Shown here piece after piece: positions 1 through 5,285 of a stretch of 5,285 nucleotides of DNA. A program made the translations under genes and the position numbers. The stretch spans positions 1 to 5,285 of the forward strand of contig CAIVEA010000095.1 of the NCBI GenBank assembly GCA_903904765.1, written 5' to 3'. Position 1 is the stretch's first letter; each line of letters starts with the position of its first letter. Origin of the DNA: an uncultured Chloroflexota bacterium. Lineage in GTDB: Bacteria; Chloroflexota; Anaerolineae; Aggregatilineales; Phototrophicaceae. The notes beneath the pieces are model-generated. The model had not been told where the DNA came from and ran no database searches. It was given only the letters and a program-made list of their open reading frames with translations.

Positions 1-522
1 TCCGGCATTGACATGTATATTCCGGTGGATGTGTACGTCCCCGGCTGCCCTCCCACACCGCAGGCGCTTCTCTACGTTCTGATCGCGCTGCAAAAGAAAA
101 TTGACGGGCAATCCCTCGCCAATCTGGATGATGTGCCATGGTACGGCGTGGGGCCGTCTGAACCCACCCCTATCCCTATCCTCGGCCCGGACATCATTGA
201 CCCGCGCCAAATGGATCTCATCCGTCGTCAGGCTCATCTCGCCGCAGAAGGCAAGCAGCACACCACACGCGAAATTCCGGCACCGCTAAAGGTCGCCACC
301 AAGCAGGTTGCCGCCAAAGCACAGCCTGCTGCTACCAACGCGGGAGATGACCCCGCGAAGGCCGAACGCCTCGCCAAGCGCGAAGCGGCGCTGGCTCGTA
401 AGGCTGAAGGTGCTACACCAGCGCCCGCTGCCGCCGAACCCGCAGCTCCCGCAGCAGGGGCCAAAAAGAAATTCGATAAACAGGCCATGCTGGACAAAAT
501 CCGCGAACGCAAGGGGAACTAG
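1..522 (+). CDS. nuoB: NADH-quinone oxidoreductase subunit B (NuoB), C-terminal part, 5' end outside window
   Basis: This is the C-terminal part (173 codons visible) of the complex I subunit that holds cluster N2, the last iron-sulfur centre before quinone, in the cytoplasmic arm at the membrane. The frame is open from base 1, so the ATG at 13 is internal. The signature [17 protein letters not shown] at residues 8-24 is typical of NuoB, and Cys16 corresponds to the last of the four N2 ligands. The other three ligands lie upstream of the window. About 158 residues follow that cysteine, against about 62 in E. coli NuoB. The extra part has a charged, probably helical stretch (about residues 120-138), an Ala/Pro-rich linker (139-153) and a terminal motif [15 protein letters not shown] (158-172) that recurs at the end of NuoI in this window. 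The stop is followed five bases later by nuoCD, so the two genes are probably translated in series. The identity is firm; the role of the tail is unknown. Confidence 0.93.
   Translation, partial: SGIDMYIPVDVYVPGCPPTPQALLYVLIALQKKIDGQSLANLDDVPWYGVGPSEPTPIPILGPDIIDPRQMDLIRRQAHLAAEGKQHTTREIPAPLKVATKQVAAKAQPAATNAGDDPAKAERLAKREAALARKAEGATPAPAAAEPAAPAAGAKKKFDKQAMLDKIRERKGN
472..516 (+). other. C-terminal FDKQAML-x-KIRE-x-KG motif, NuoB copy
   Basis: This segment encodes the last motif of NuoB (residues 158-172 as counted from base 1). It matches the NuoI copy at 3251-3295 in 13 of 15 residues and, by my hand alignment, 36 of 45 bases, including a 14-base exact run at the AAACAGGCCATGCT core. It looks like a short amphipathic basic helix. 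Its function is unknown to me. Confidence 0.75.
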
Positions 523-527
523 GCAAC

Positions 528-2384
528 ATGACCGATAACGCTTTGATTGAAAAAGTGGATGTGAAGGGCGCAATTGCTGCCCTCAAGGAAAAATTCCCCG
601 AAGCCGTGAAAGACGATAGCCGTCAAGGCTACAGCGGCATCATCGTAGATCGCACCAAGCTGGTCGAAGTCGCCCGTGCCATCAAGGATGATCTCGGTTT
701 CGACTACCTCTCCAGCGCCACCGCCGTAGATTATCACGGCATCGCGGACGAGATGGAAATGGTCTATCACGCCTACCGCATCAGCGGCGGGCCGGCGCTG
801 GTGTTCAAAGCACAGACTCCACGCGCCAATGCCGAAATTCCCTCGCTCATTGATGTCTGGCCGGGTGCGGACTTTCAGGAACGTGAAGCATGGGACTTGT
901 ACGGCATCAAGTTTCCCGGTCATCCCAACCTGCGCCGTATTCTGATGTGGGACGGCTTCAACGGCCACCCCATGCGGAAGGACTGGAAAGAAGCTTTCTA
1001 CGAAGAAGATCACAAGCCTTTCGAGAGCCGTTGGCCGGGTGGCTGGATTCGCCGTGCCGAAGAACTCAACGTCTACGGCAAGAACGTCAGCTATCCGGCT
1101 GATTTAGATCTCTCTAAGTTGAGTGATCGCTCCGAAGAAACGCTGTATAACGACCTCGGTCTGGGCGTGAGCGTTCAACAACTAGACGGTTCGAGTTCGC
1201 TCAAAACAGATCGCCTCGTGGTAAACATGGGGCCGCATCACCCCAGCACACATGGCGTGTTCCGCATGATTGTGACCATTAACGGCGAAACCATTGAATC
1301 CCTAGAACCCGTGATGGGCTATCTGCACCGCAATCATGAGAAAATCGGGGAACGCAATACGTTCCTCCACAACATGCCCTTCACGGATCGCCTCGACTAC
1401 ATCAGCAGCATGAGCAACAACTTCGGCTATGCGATGGCAGTTGAGCAACTGCTCGGTCAAAATGCGCGCTTCCAGAAACCGAACTACCGTGCCGAAGTCC
1501 TCCGCGTGCTGATGTCAGAACTCACCCGTATCGTCAATCACTACTGGGCGATCGGCTTTCTGCTGAACGACCTCGGCGCATTCTTCACCCCTGCGCTGTA
1601 TGCGATTGCCGAACGCGAGAAAATCCTCGACCTATTCGAGGCGACGGCGGGCAGCCGTATGATGTGCAACTACATGCGCTTCGGCGGCGTGTCCAAAGAC
1701 CTGCCGGAACGCCTGCGTAGCGTCGCCATCAAAGCCAACGACATGGTGCGCGACTATAACACGATGGATTACCTGACTGAACTCATCAACGAGCGCATTC
1801 CGCGTTCGATTGACGAGTTGGACAACTTCCTCAGCGAAAGCGAAATCATCAAGGAACGTACCGTCGGCGTGGGCTACCTCTCGCCGGAAATGGCAGTCGC
1901 GTACAGCGCGGCAGGCCCCCTGCTCCGCGCCAGCGGTGTACCGTATGATGTCCGCCGTGCCGACCCGTACAGCATCTATCCCGAACTCGATTTCGATGTG
2001 GCAGTGCGCTACAACGGCGACATCTATGATCGTTACCTCATCCGTCTGGATGAAATGCGCGAAAGCGTCCGCATCCTCAAGCAACTCTTGCCCCGGCTGG
2101 AAAAGACTCGCAACGAAAGTCCAGTTCCGCCTAAGCAGCATACGCCGCGCGTTCCGGTAGGCGAATCGTATGGGCGCGTCGAAAATCCGAAGGGCGAACT
2201 GGGGTATTACGTGGTGTCGGCTGGCGATGAGAAGGGGCCACAGAACCCTTGGCGCTATCATGTCCGCGCCCCCAGCTTTATCAACCTCACCGCACTGGGG
2301 CCGATGTCGGTTGGGCACAAAGTCGCTGATGTGGTCGCCATTCTCGGCAGCATTGACATTGTGTTGGGCGAAACAGATCGCTAG
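528..2384 (+). CDS. nuoCD: Fused NADH-quinone oxidoreductase subunit C/D (NuoCD)
   Basis: This 618-residue protein combines NuoC (about residues 1-190) and NuoD (about 225-618), two subunits of the peripheral arm of complex I. The NuoC part has ERE-x2-DLYGI (118-126), GHPNLRRIL (131-139) and GHPMRKDW (146-153). The NuoD part has [11 protein letters not shown] (233-243), RLDYIS (288-293), [10 protein letters not shown] (346-355) and the family-typical ending [11 protein letters not shown] (608-618). His242 and Tyr291 match the conserved His and Tyr that contact the quinone headgroup (His59 and Tyr108 in the bovine 49-kDa subunit). The linker 190-225 has no methionine and no stop, so this is a genuine fusion, as in E. 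coli, rather than two overlapping genes. The length is close to E. coli NuoCD (about 600). The start at 528 follows the nuoB stop by five bases, and AAGGGGA at 511-517 may serve as the ribosome binding site. There is no sign of damage. Confidence 0.97.
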   Translation: MTDNALIEKVDVKGAIAALKEKFPEAVKDDSRQGYSGIIVDRTKLVEVARAIKDDLGFDYLSSATAVDYHGIADEMEMVYHAYRISGGPALVFKAQTPRANAEIPSLIDVWPGADFQEREAWDLYGIKFPGHPNLRRILMWDGFNGHPMRKDWKEAFYEEDHKPFESRWPGGWIRRAEELNVYGKNVSYPADLDLSKLSDRSEETLYNDLGLGVSVQQLDGSSSLKTDRLVVNMGPHHPSTHGVFRMIVTINGETIESLEPVMGYLHRNHEKIGERNTFLHNMPFTDRLDYISSMSNNFGYAMAVEQLLGQNARFQKPNYRAEVLRVLMSELTRIVNHYWAIGFLLNDLGAFFTPALYAIAEREKILDLFEATAGSRMMCNYMRFGGVSKDLPERLRSVAIKANDMVRDYNTMDYLTELINERIPRSIDELDNFLSESEIIKERTVGVGYLSPEMAVAYSAAGPLLRASGVPYDVRRADPYSIYPELDFDVAVRYNGDIYDRYLIRLDEMRESVRILKQLLPRLEKTRNESPVPPKQHTPRVPVGESYGRVENPKGELGYYVVSAGDEKGPQNPWRYHVRAPSFINLTALGPMSVGHKVADVVAILGSIDIVLGETDR

Positions 2385-2394
2385 AACCATTTGC

Positions 2395-2420
2395 GCGGGA
2401 TTCTCTCAGGGCATTCCCGC
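2395..2420 (+). other. Weak inverted repeat in the nuoCD-nuoI gap
   Basis: GCGGGA (2395-2400) and TCCCGC (2415-2420) can pair as a perfect 6-bp stem with a 14-base loop. There is no T-tract after it, so it is not an intrinsic terminator. It sits 12 bases upstream of the nuoI ribosome binding site and could be a minor mRNA processing or stability element, or chance. Confidence 0.25.
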
Positions 2421-2432
2421 TGGCTGATTTTT

Positions 2433-2438
2433 AAGGAG
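2433..2438 (+). promoter_or_regulatory. Ribosome binding site of nuoI
   Basis: AAGGAG lies five bases before the ATG at 2444. It is the strongest Shine-Dalgarno match within the complex I genes here. It lets nuoI be initiated independently despite the 59-base gap after nuoCD, and it fixes the start codon. Confidence 0.85.
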
Positions 2439-2443
2439 TACGC

Positions 2444-3301
2444 ATGTACGGTAAAGGCATTGTGAACGGCTTGTGGGTCACATTCACCCACTTCTTCAAT
2501 ACCTATATTGACGACATCCGTTATGCCGGGCGCAAGTATCTGCGTCAGGAAAACTTTGAAGTCCGTCAAGGTCTTAAAACGCAGGGTGCATTCACAGTAC
2601 AGTACCCGGATGAAAAGATCGCGGTTCCAGAGCGTTTCCGCTTCGTCCCGTTTCTCGTCACCGAAGATCAAGACCCGGCACGTATCGGCGAAGATTGGTG
2701 TACCAGTTGCGGCATCTGCGCCAAAGTCTGCCCACCCCAGTGTATCTGGATTGTGCGTGGTAGCGACCCGGTCACAGGTCGCCCTGTTCCCCAGCCAGAT
2801 GCTTTCTTCATTGACATTGACATCTGCATGAACTGCGGCTTCTGCGCCGAGTTCTGCCCGTTCGATGCCATCAAGATGGATCACAACTACGAACTCGCCA
2901 GCTACGACCGCACCCGTCATCACATTCATGACAAGCAGCGCCTCTCCAAGCCACACACCTACTGGAAGACAATTGCTCCCACCACCGCCCTCGAAGAAGC
3001 AGTTGAACGTGGCGGTTGGGAACATTCGGATATCCTGAAGGGTATGAAGAAGGCAGGGCAGCAGGCCATCGCCCCCACCAAAGAAAACATGTTCCCAGTA
3101 CATGCGCCGGTTGTGGCGGCTGAAGCGCCCGCCGCTGAAGCGCCTGCCAAACCCGCCCGCCCCGCCAAAAGCGACGCGGCTCCGGCAGAAGCCAAATCTG
3201 CTGCACCTGCTGCCGAAGCATCGGCTGGCGATGCGCCCAAGAAGCCTAAGTTCGACAAACAGGCCATGCTCGCTAAAATCCGCGAGAAAAAGGGCAGCTA
3301 G
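2444..3301 (+). CDS. nuoI: NADH-quinone oxidoreductase subunit I (NuoI) with long C-terminal extension
   Basis: This 285-residue protein is the 8Fe ferredoxin-like subunit of complex I that carries clusters N6a and N6b and passes electrons towards N2. The N-terminus (1-20, YGKGIVNGLWVTFTHFF) is the amphipathic, membrane-facing segment usual for NuoI. The first 4Fe-4S motif has Cys86, Cys89, Cys92 and Cys96 followed by Pro; the second has Cys128, Cys131, Cys134 and Cys138 followed by Pro. In each motif the fourth cysteine goes to the other cluster, as in 2[4Fe-4S] ferredoxins. The family core ends near residue 205; E. coli NuoI is about 180 residues. Beyond it is an Ala/Pro/Lys/Glu-rich tail (about 218-268) with tandem AEAPA units, ending in FDKQAMLAKIREKKG (270-284), nearly the same as the NuoB C-terminus. 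It is the last gene of the operon, since a terminator begins 12 bases after its stop. Subunits E-H do not lie between NuoD and NuoI. Confidence 0.96.
   Translation: MYGKGIVNGLWVTFTHFFNTYIDDIRYAGRKYLRQENFEVRQGLKTQGAFTVQYPDEKIAVPERFRFVPFLVTEDQDPARIGEDWCTSCGICAKVCPPQCIWIVRGSDPVTGRPVPQPDAFFIDIDICMNCGFCAEFCPFDAIKMDHNYELASYDRTRHHIHDKQRLSKPHTYWKTIAPTTALEEAVERGGWEHSDILKGMKKAGQQAIAPTKENMFPVHAPVVAAEAPAAEAPAKPARPAKSDAAPAEAKSAAPAAEASAGDAPKKPKFDKQAMLAKIREKKGS
3119..3148 (+). repeat. Tandem 15-bp repeat in the nuoI tail
   Basis: Two adjacent 15-base units (3119-3133 and 3134-3148) differ at one position and encode AEAPA twice. They lie in the low-complexity tail of NuoI and probably reflect slippage-driven growth of a flexible linker. 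Confidence 0.7.
3251..3295 (+). other. C-terminal FDKQAML-x-KIRE-x-KG motif, NuoI copy
   Basis: This segment encodes NuoI residues 270-284 and is the partner of the NuoB copy at 472-516. The two proteins are not homologous to each other, so the shared end points to duplication and transfer of a tail module, or strong convergence, within one operon. Confidence 0.75.
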
Positions 3302-3312
3302 TCTAAACCCTT

Positions 3313-3345
3313 ATGGGGCGAGTCAACCTCGCCCCATTTTATTTC
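3313..3345 (+). terminator. Intrinsic terminator after nuoI
   Basis: A perfect 10-bp stem (ATGGGGCGAG at 3313-3322 with CTCGCCCCAT at 3328-3337) closes a five-base loop TCAAC and runs into TTTTATTTC. It starts 12 bases after the nuoI stop and separates the respiratory operon from the DUF2256/photolyase-like pair. Confidence 0.92.
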
Positions 3346-3370
3346 ACATCCATCATCTCTCCTCTCAATT

Positions 3371-3547
3371 ATGCGCGGCGTACCCAAACAACACCTCCCA
3401 ACCAAAACCTGCCCTGTCTGTGGCCGCCCGTTCACATGGCGCAAGAAATGGGCGAAAAATTGGGATAGCGTAAAATATTGCAGTGATCGCTGCCGCAAGC
3501 ACCGCACGGATTCATCCCCTAGTGCCTCATACTCACAGGATGGATAA
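3371..3547 (+). CDS. DUF2256 small four-cysteine protein
   Basis: This is a 58-residue protein of the DUF2256 family. The core [15 protein letters not shown] (13-27) followed by VKYCSDRC (34-41) is the family hallmark. Cys14, Cys17, Cys37 and Cys41 form a C-x2-C...C-x3-C set that would suit a zinc-binding knuckle; that is inference from the pattern. The protein is basic (many Arg and Lys) and Trp-rich for its size. The biochemical role of the family is not known to me. From memory, members often sit beside photolyase/cryptochrome-type genes, and that holds here: the stop (3545-3547) is one base before the ATG of the photolyase-like gene. The start at 3371 gives the usual N-terminal length. 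No Shine-Dalgarno motif precedes it; the leader is pyrimidine-rich. The last 14 or so residues are not part of the conserved core. Confidence 0.9.
   Translation: MRGVPKQHLPTKTCPVCGRPFTWRKKWAKNWDSVKYCSDRCRKHRTDSSPSASYSQDG
3537..3540 (+). promoter_or_regulatory. Likely ribosome binding site deciding the photolyase-like start
   Basis: AGGA lies inside the 3' end of the DUF2256 gene, eight bases before the ATG at 3549. This favours 3549 over the in-frame ATG at 3540, which would overlap the motif itself, and over the GTG at 3483, and suggests translational coupling to the DUF2256 gene. Confidence 0.55.
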
Positions 3548-3548
3548 C

Positions 3549-4859
3549 ATGTCCGCTTCGATGGGCCATGCGTTCACCAACCGGGATGACCTGATAGACT
3601 ATTTGCGCCAGCAATTCCCTCAGGCTTACGAGCGTGGCAGCGAAGTCAGTCCCTTACGGGGTGGCTACGCCGCCGCACAAGAGCGCCTGCGCCACATCCA
3701 ACCTGCCCTCTATGCATCTACCCGCAATCATGTAGATGGCGCTGTCACACGCCTCTCGCCATATATCCGGCATGGTGTCCTCTCGTTAGCTGAGGTACGC
3801 GATTTCGTACTTCAGCAGGCCAGCGCACCCGGCGAAGCCACAAAGCTCCTCAACGAACTGGCATGGCGCGATTACTGGCAGCGTCTGTATACCCACCTCG
3901 GTGAAGCAATAAATAGCGATCTTGAACCCGACAAGACCGGCATTCCCGCCACCGAGCGCACGAATACCCTCCCGGCGGACATCGCCGCGAGTCGCACCGG
4001 ACTGGCCTGCATGGACGCTTTCAGCACCGAACTACGCAAGAGCGGGTATCTGCACAATCATGCCCGCATGTGGCTGGCAGCATATATTGTCCACTGGCGG
4101 CGTGTCACATGGCAGGCAGGCGCGGCATGGTTCCTCGAACATTTGCTGGATGGTGACCCCGCCAGTAATCATCTCTCGTGGCAGTGGGTTGCCAGCACCT
4201 TCAGCCAGAAACCCTACATCTTCAACCGCGAAAACCTCGAACGCTACACACACGGTCAATATTGCCAGAACTGCCCTATGCGGGGTCGCTGCGATTTCGA
4301 GGGTACGTATGAGCAACTCGAACAGCGGTTGTTCCCACCCCGCCATTTACTACCCTCATCTCCTGCCGCACCCACAGCAGGCTTGACCACGCTACCCGCA
4401 ACTACACCCGCGCCTAATCCCCCCATAACCCATCCGGTGATCTGGATTCACGGGGACTGCCTCAGTCCGTCCGCGCTCCGACGCTTCCCCTCTGCCCCTG
4501 CTATCTGGGTATGGGATGATGAACTGCTGCAACAATGGCGCATCAGCTTCAAGCGTATTGTGTTCATCTATGAATGCCTGCTCGAACTGCCCGTCACCAT
4601 CCAGCGCGGTCTGCCAGCGAAGGAACTTCTGCGCTTTGCAGAGGAGCACCACGCTGATGCCATCCTCACCACCCCTAGCCCATCCCCCCGCTATACTGCC
4701 ATTCTCCAGCAAATCAAGCCGCGTTATAGTGTGATCGAGAAAACCTCACTGCCATTTCTCCAGTATTCGGGTGCGCTCGACCTACGTCGTTTCAGCCGCT
4801 ACTGGCAGATCGCACAGAAACAGGTCATCCAGCCTACGTCCCTCAGTAATGAGGTGTGA
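3549..4859 (+). CDS. Photolyase/cryptochrome-family flavoprotein with permuted domain order
   Basis: This 436-residue protein starts with the FAD-binding helical domain of photolyases (about 40-235): TRLSPYIRHGVLS (67-79), NELAWRDYW (102-110), LHNHARMW (168-175) and LLDGDPASNHLSWQWVAST (199-217). With a constant offset of 171 to E. coli PhrB as I recall it, E103, W106, N170, M174 and W213 match the CPD-contact residues E274, W277, N341, M345 and W384; N207 matches the flavin N5 contact N378; and W211 and W188 match W382 and W359 of the Trp triad. W306 has no counterpart. Cys154, Cys239, Cys242 and Cys248 resemble FeS-BCP cluster ligands. After a Pro/Ala/Thr-rich linker (269-295), residues 297-400 (VIWIHGDCLS, AIWVWDDELL, FKRIVFIYECLLEL, RG-x5-LLRFAEEHHADAI) look like the normally N-terminal alpha/beta domain. 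It probably repairs UV photodimers or senses light in the cytoplasm; repair activity is inferred. In-frame starts at 3540 and 3483 are less likely. Confidence 0.88.
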   Translation: MSASMGHAFTNRDDLIDYLRQQFPQAYERGSEVSPLRGGYAAAQERLRHIQPALYASTRNHVDGAVTRLSPYIRHGVLSLAEVRDFVLQQASAPGEATKLLNELAWRDYWQRLYTHLGEAINSDLEPDKTGIPATERTNTLPADIAASRTGLACMDAFSTELRKSGYLHNHARMWLAAYIVHWRRVTWQAGAAWFLEHLLDGDPASNHLSWQWVASTFSQKPYIFNRENLERYTHGQYCQNCPMRGRCDFEGTYEQLEQRLFPPRHLLPSSPAAPTAGLTTLPATTPAPNPPITHPVIWIHGDCLSPSALRRFPSAPAIWVWDDELLQQWRISFKRIVFIYECLLELPVTIQRGLPAKELLRFAEEHHADAILTTPSPSPRYTAILQQIKPRYSVIEKTSLPFLQYSGALDLRRFSRYWQIAQKQVIQPTSLSNEV

Positions 4860-4865
4860 TACAAT
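4857..4865 (+). promoter_or_regulatory. Possible extended -10 promoter element
   Basis: TGATACAAT fits the TGnTATAAT extended -10 pattern with one mismatch. It overlaps the stop of the photolyase-like gene and would give a leader of about 95 bases for the Mrp-type gene. No convincing -35 box is at the right distance. A second weak pair, TTGATG (4898-4903) and TATCCT (4922-4927) with an 18-base spacer, is an alternative. Neither is compelling, because the promoter consensus in this organism is unknown. Confidence 0.28.
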
Positions 4866-4955
4866 CAGCCCGCGCCTAGACCATCTCAAACGTGGCCTTG
4901 ATGAATTTTTATGATGTGCGTTATCCTAATTACATCAACTACGCATCCAGACCTT

Positions 4956-4961
4956 GAGGAG
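4956..4961 (+). promoter_or_regulatory. Ribosome binding site of the Mrp-type gene
   Basis: GAGGAG lies five bases before the ATG at 4967. This strong match fixes the start of the truncated last gene. Confidence 0.85.
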
Positions 4962-4966
4962 TTGTA

Positions 4967-5285
4967 ATGACTGACCAAAATGCACAGGTGATGGCGGCGC
5001 TCAGCACCGTCATTGAACCCGAATTACACCGCGACATCGTATCGCTGAACATGGTGCGCGACCTCCAGATTGACGGCAGCACCGCGAAGTTCACGATTGT
5101 CCTCACCACACCCGCCTGCCCGTTGAAAAACGTCTTTCTCGATCGCTGCAACGCAGCGGTCATCGGTCATGTTGAAGGCATCACCAAACTGGACATTCGC
5201 TGGGACGCGCAAGTGCCGACAGATCGCAAAATTCACGGTCTAGTCAATGTCCCCATGCGTAGCCTGATCGCCGTCGCCAGCGGCA
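4967..5285 (+). CDS. Mrp/ApbC-type iron-sulfur carrier P-loop NTPase, N-terminal part, 3' end outside window
   Basis: 106 codons are visible and the frame runs off the window. Residues 8-85 form a MIP18 (DUF59) domain: VMAALSTVIEPELHRDIVSL, then MVRDLQI (29-35) and LTTPACPLK (46-54) with the conserved Cys51. After a short linker the protein reads RSLIAVASG (98-106), exactly the strand that leads into the deviant Walker A motif GKGGVGKS of Mrp/ApbC/Nbp35 NTPases; the motif itself falls beyond base 5285. A MIP18 domain fused in front of the NTPase is the common bacterial Mrp layout, with a usual total of about 350-370 residues. Such proteins bind a [4Fe-4S] cluster at a C-terminal CxxC pair and transfer it to target proteins in the cytoplasm; neither the ATPase core nor the CxxC can be seen here. 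A free-standing MIP18 (SufT-type) protein is the alternative, but the ASG strand argues against it. The gene follows 107 bases of non-coding sequence and probably has its own promoter. Confidence 0.88.
   Translation, partial: MTDQNAQVMAALSTVIEPELHRDIVSLNMVRDLQIDGSTAKFTIVLTTPACPLKNVFLDRCNAAVIGHVEGITKLDIRWDAQVPTDRKIHGLVNVPMRSLIAVASG

Noticed and set aside
519..1013. Open frame of 164 codons on the minus strand opposite the NuoC part.
   Set aside because: It is antisense to the NuoC signature motifs, with no supporting start signals or recognisable family.
1095..1230. Separate nuoC and nuoD genes joined by a sequencing error.
   Set aside because: The linker is open in one frame and has no stop. 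There is no ATG with a ribosome binding site before the NuoD motif. Fused NuoCD is a known arrangement.
1632..2390. Open frame of 252 codons on the minus strand opposite nuoD.
   Set aside because: It lies entirely opposite a well-conserved gene with clear motifs, and its translation shows no recognisable domain. It is a by-product of codon bias.
2395..2420. Terminator between nuoCD and nuoI.
   Set aside because: The stem is only 6 bp with a 14-base loop and no T-tract. It is kept only as a weak hairpin.
2381..3103. Open frame of 240 codons on the minus strand opposite nuoI.
   Set aside because: It runs antisense to both ferredoxin motifs of nuoI. The conserved coding is on the plus strand, so this is a shadow.
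3483..3548. Longer photolyase-like reading frame starting with GTG at 3483 (458 residues).
   Set aside because: It would overlap the conserved part of the DUF2256 gene by 65 bases, has no ribosome binding site, and its extra N-terminal residues show no family similarity. The ATG at 3549 has AGGA at a good distance.

Overview
The window (5,285 bases, moderately GC-rich) is densely coded on the plus strand and looks like an ordinary bacterial chromosome segment. I suspect Chloroflexota, an Anaerolineae-like lineage. The reasons are the style of the complex I genes (NuoB and NuoI with long Ala/Pro/Lys-rich C-terminal tails, NuoC fused to NuoD) and the pairing of a DUF2256 gene with a photolyase-like gene. 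This placement rests on resemblance only and is unverified. I see no minus-strand gene, tRNA, rRNA, mobile element or CRISPR array.

Positions 1-3342 hold the 3' end of a respiratory complex I (NDH-1) operon: the C-terminal part of nuoB, a fused nuoCD, and nuoI, closed by a strong intrinsic terminator at 3313-3345. NuoB carries the last ligand of cluster N2. NuoCD forms the hydrophilic arm and the quinone site. NuoI carries clusters N6a and N6b. The order B-CD-I followed by a terminator means that subunits E, F, G and H, and the membrane subunits normally found after I, are not here. NuoB and NuoI end in the same 15-residue motif (13 of 15 identical) after similar low-complexity linkers.

Positions 3371-4859 hold a two-gene unit: a 58-residue DUF2256 protein with four cysteines, and a 436-residue photolyase/cryptochrome-family protein whose start lies one base after the DUF2256 stop. 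The photolyase-like protein is the most interesting object in the window. Its FAD-binding helical domain comes first, and a segment resembling the normally N-terminal alpha/beta (antenna) domain comes last, after a Pro-rich linker. It keeps the residues that class I CPD photolyases use to bind the dimer, lacks the distal tryptophan of the classical Trp triad, and has four cysteines spaced much like the [4Fe-4S] ligands of FeS-BCP photolyases.

Positions 4860-4966 are a short intergenic region with a possible promoter and a clear ribosome binding site. At 4967 begins an Mrp/ApbC-type P-loop NTPase with an N-terminal MIP18 (DUF59) domain, cut by the window edge just where its Walker A motif should start. 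Mrp-family proteins carry and deliver iron-sulfur clusters, and the mitochondrial relative Ind1/NUBPL serves complex I. Its position near genes for iron-sulfur proteins is therefore suggestive but not proof of a link.
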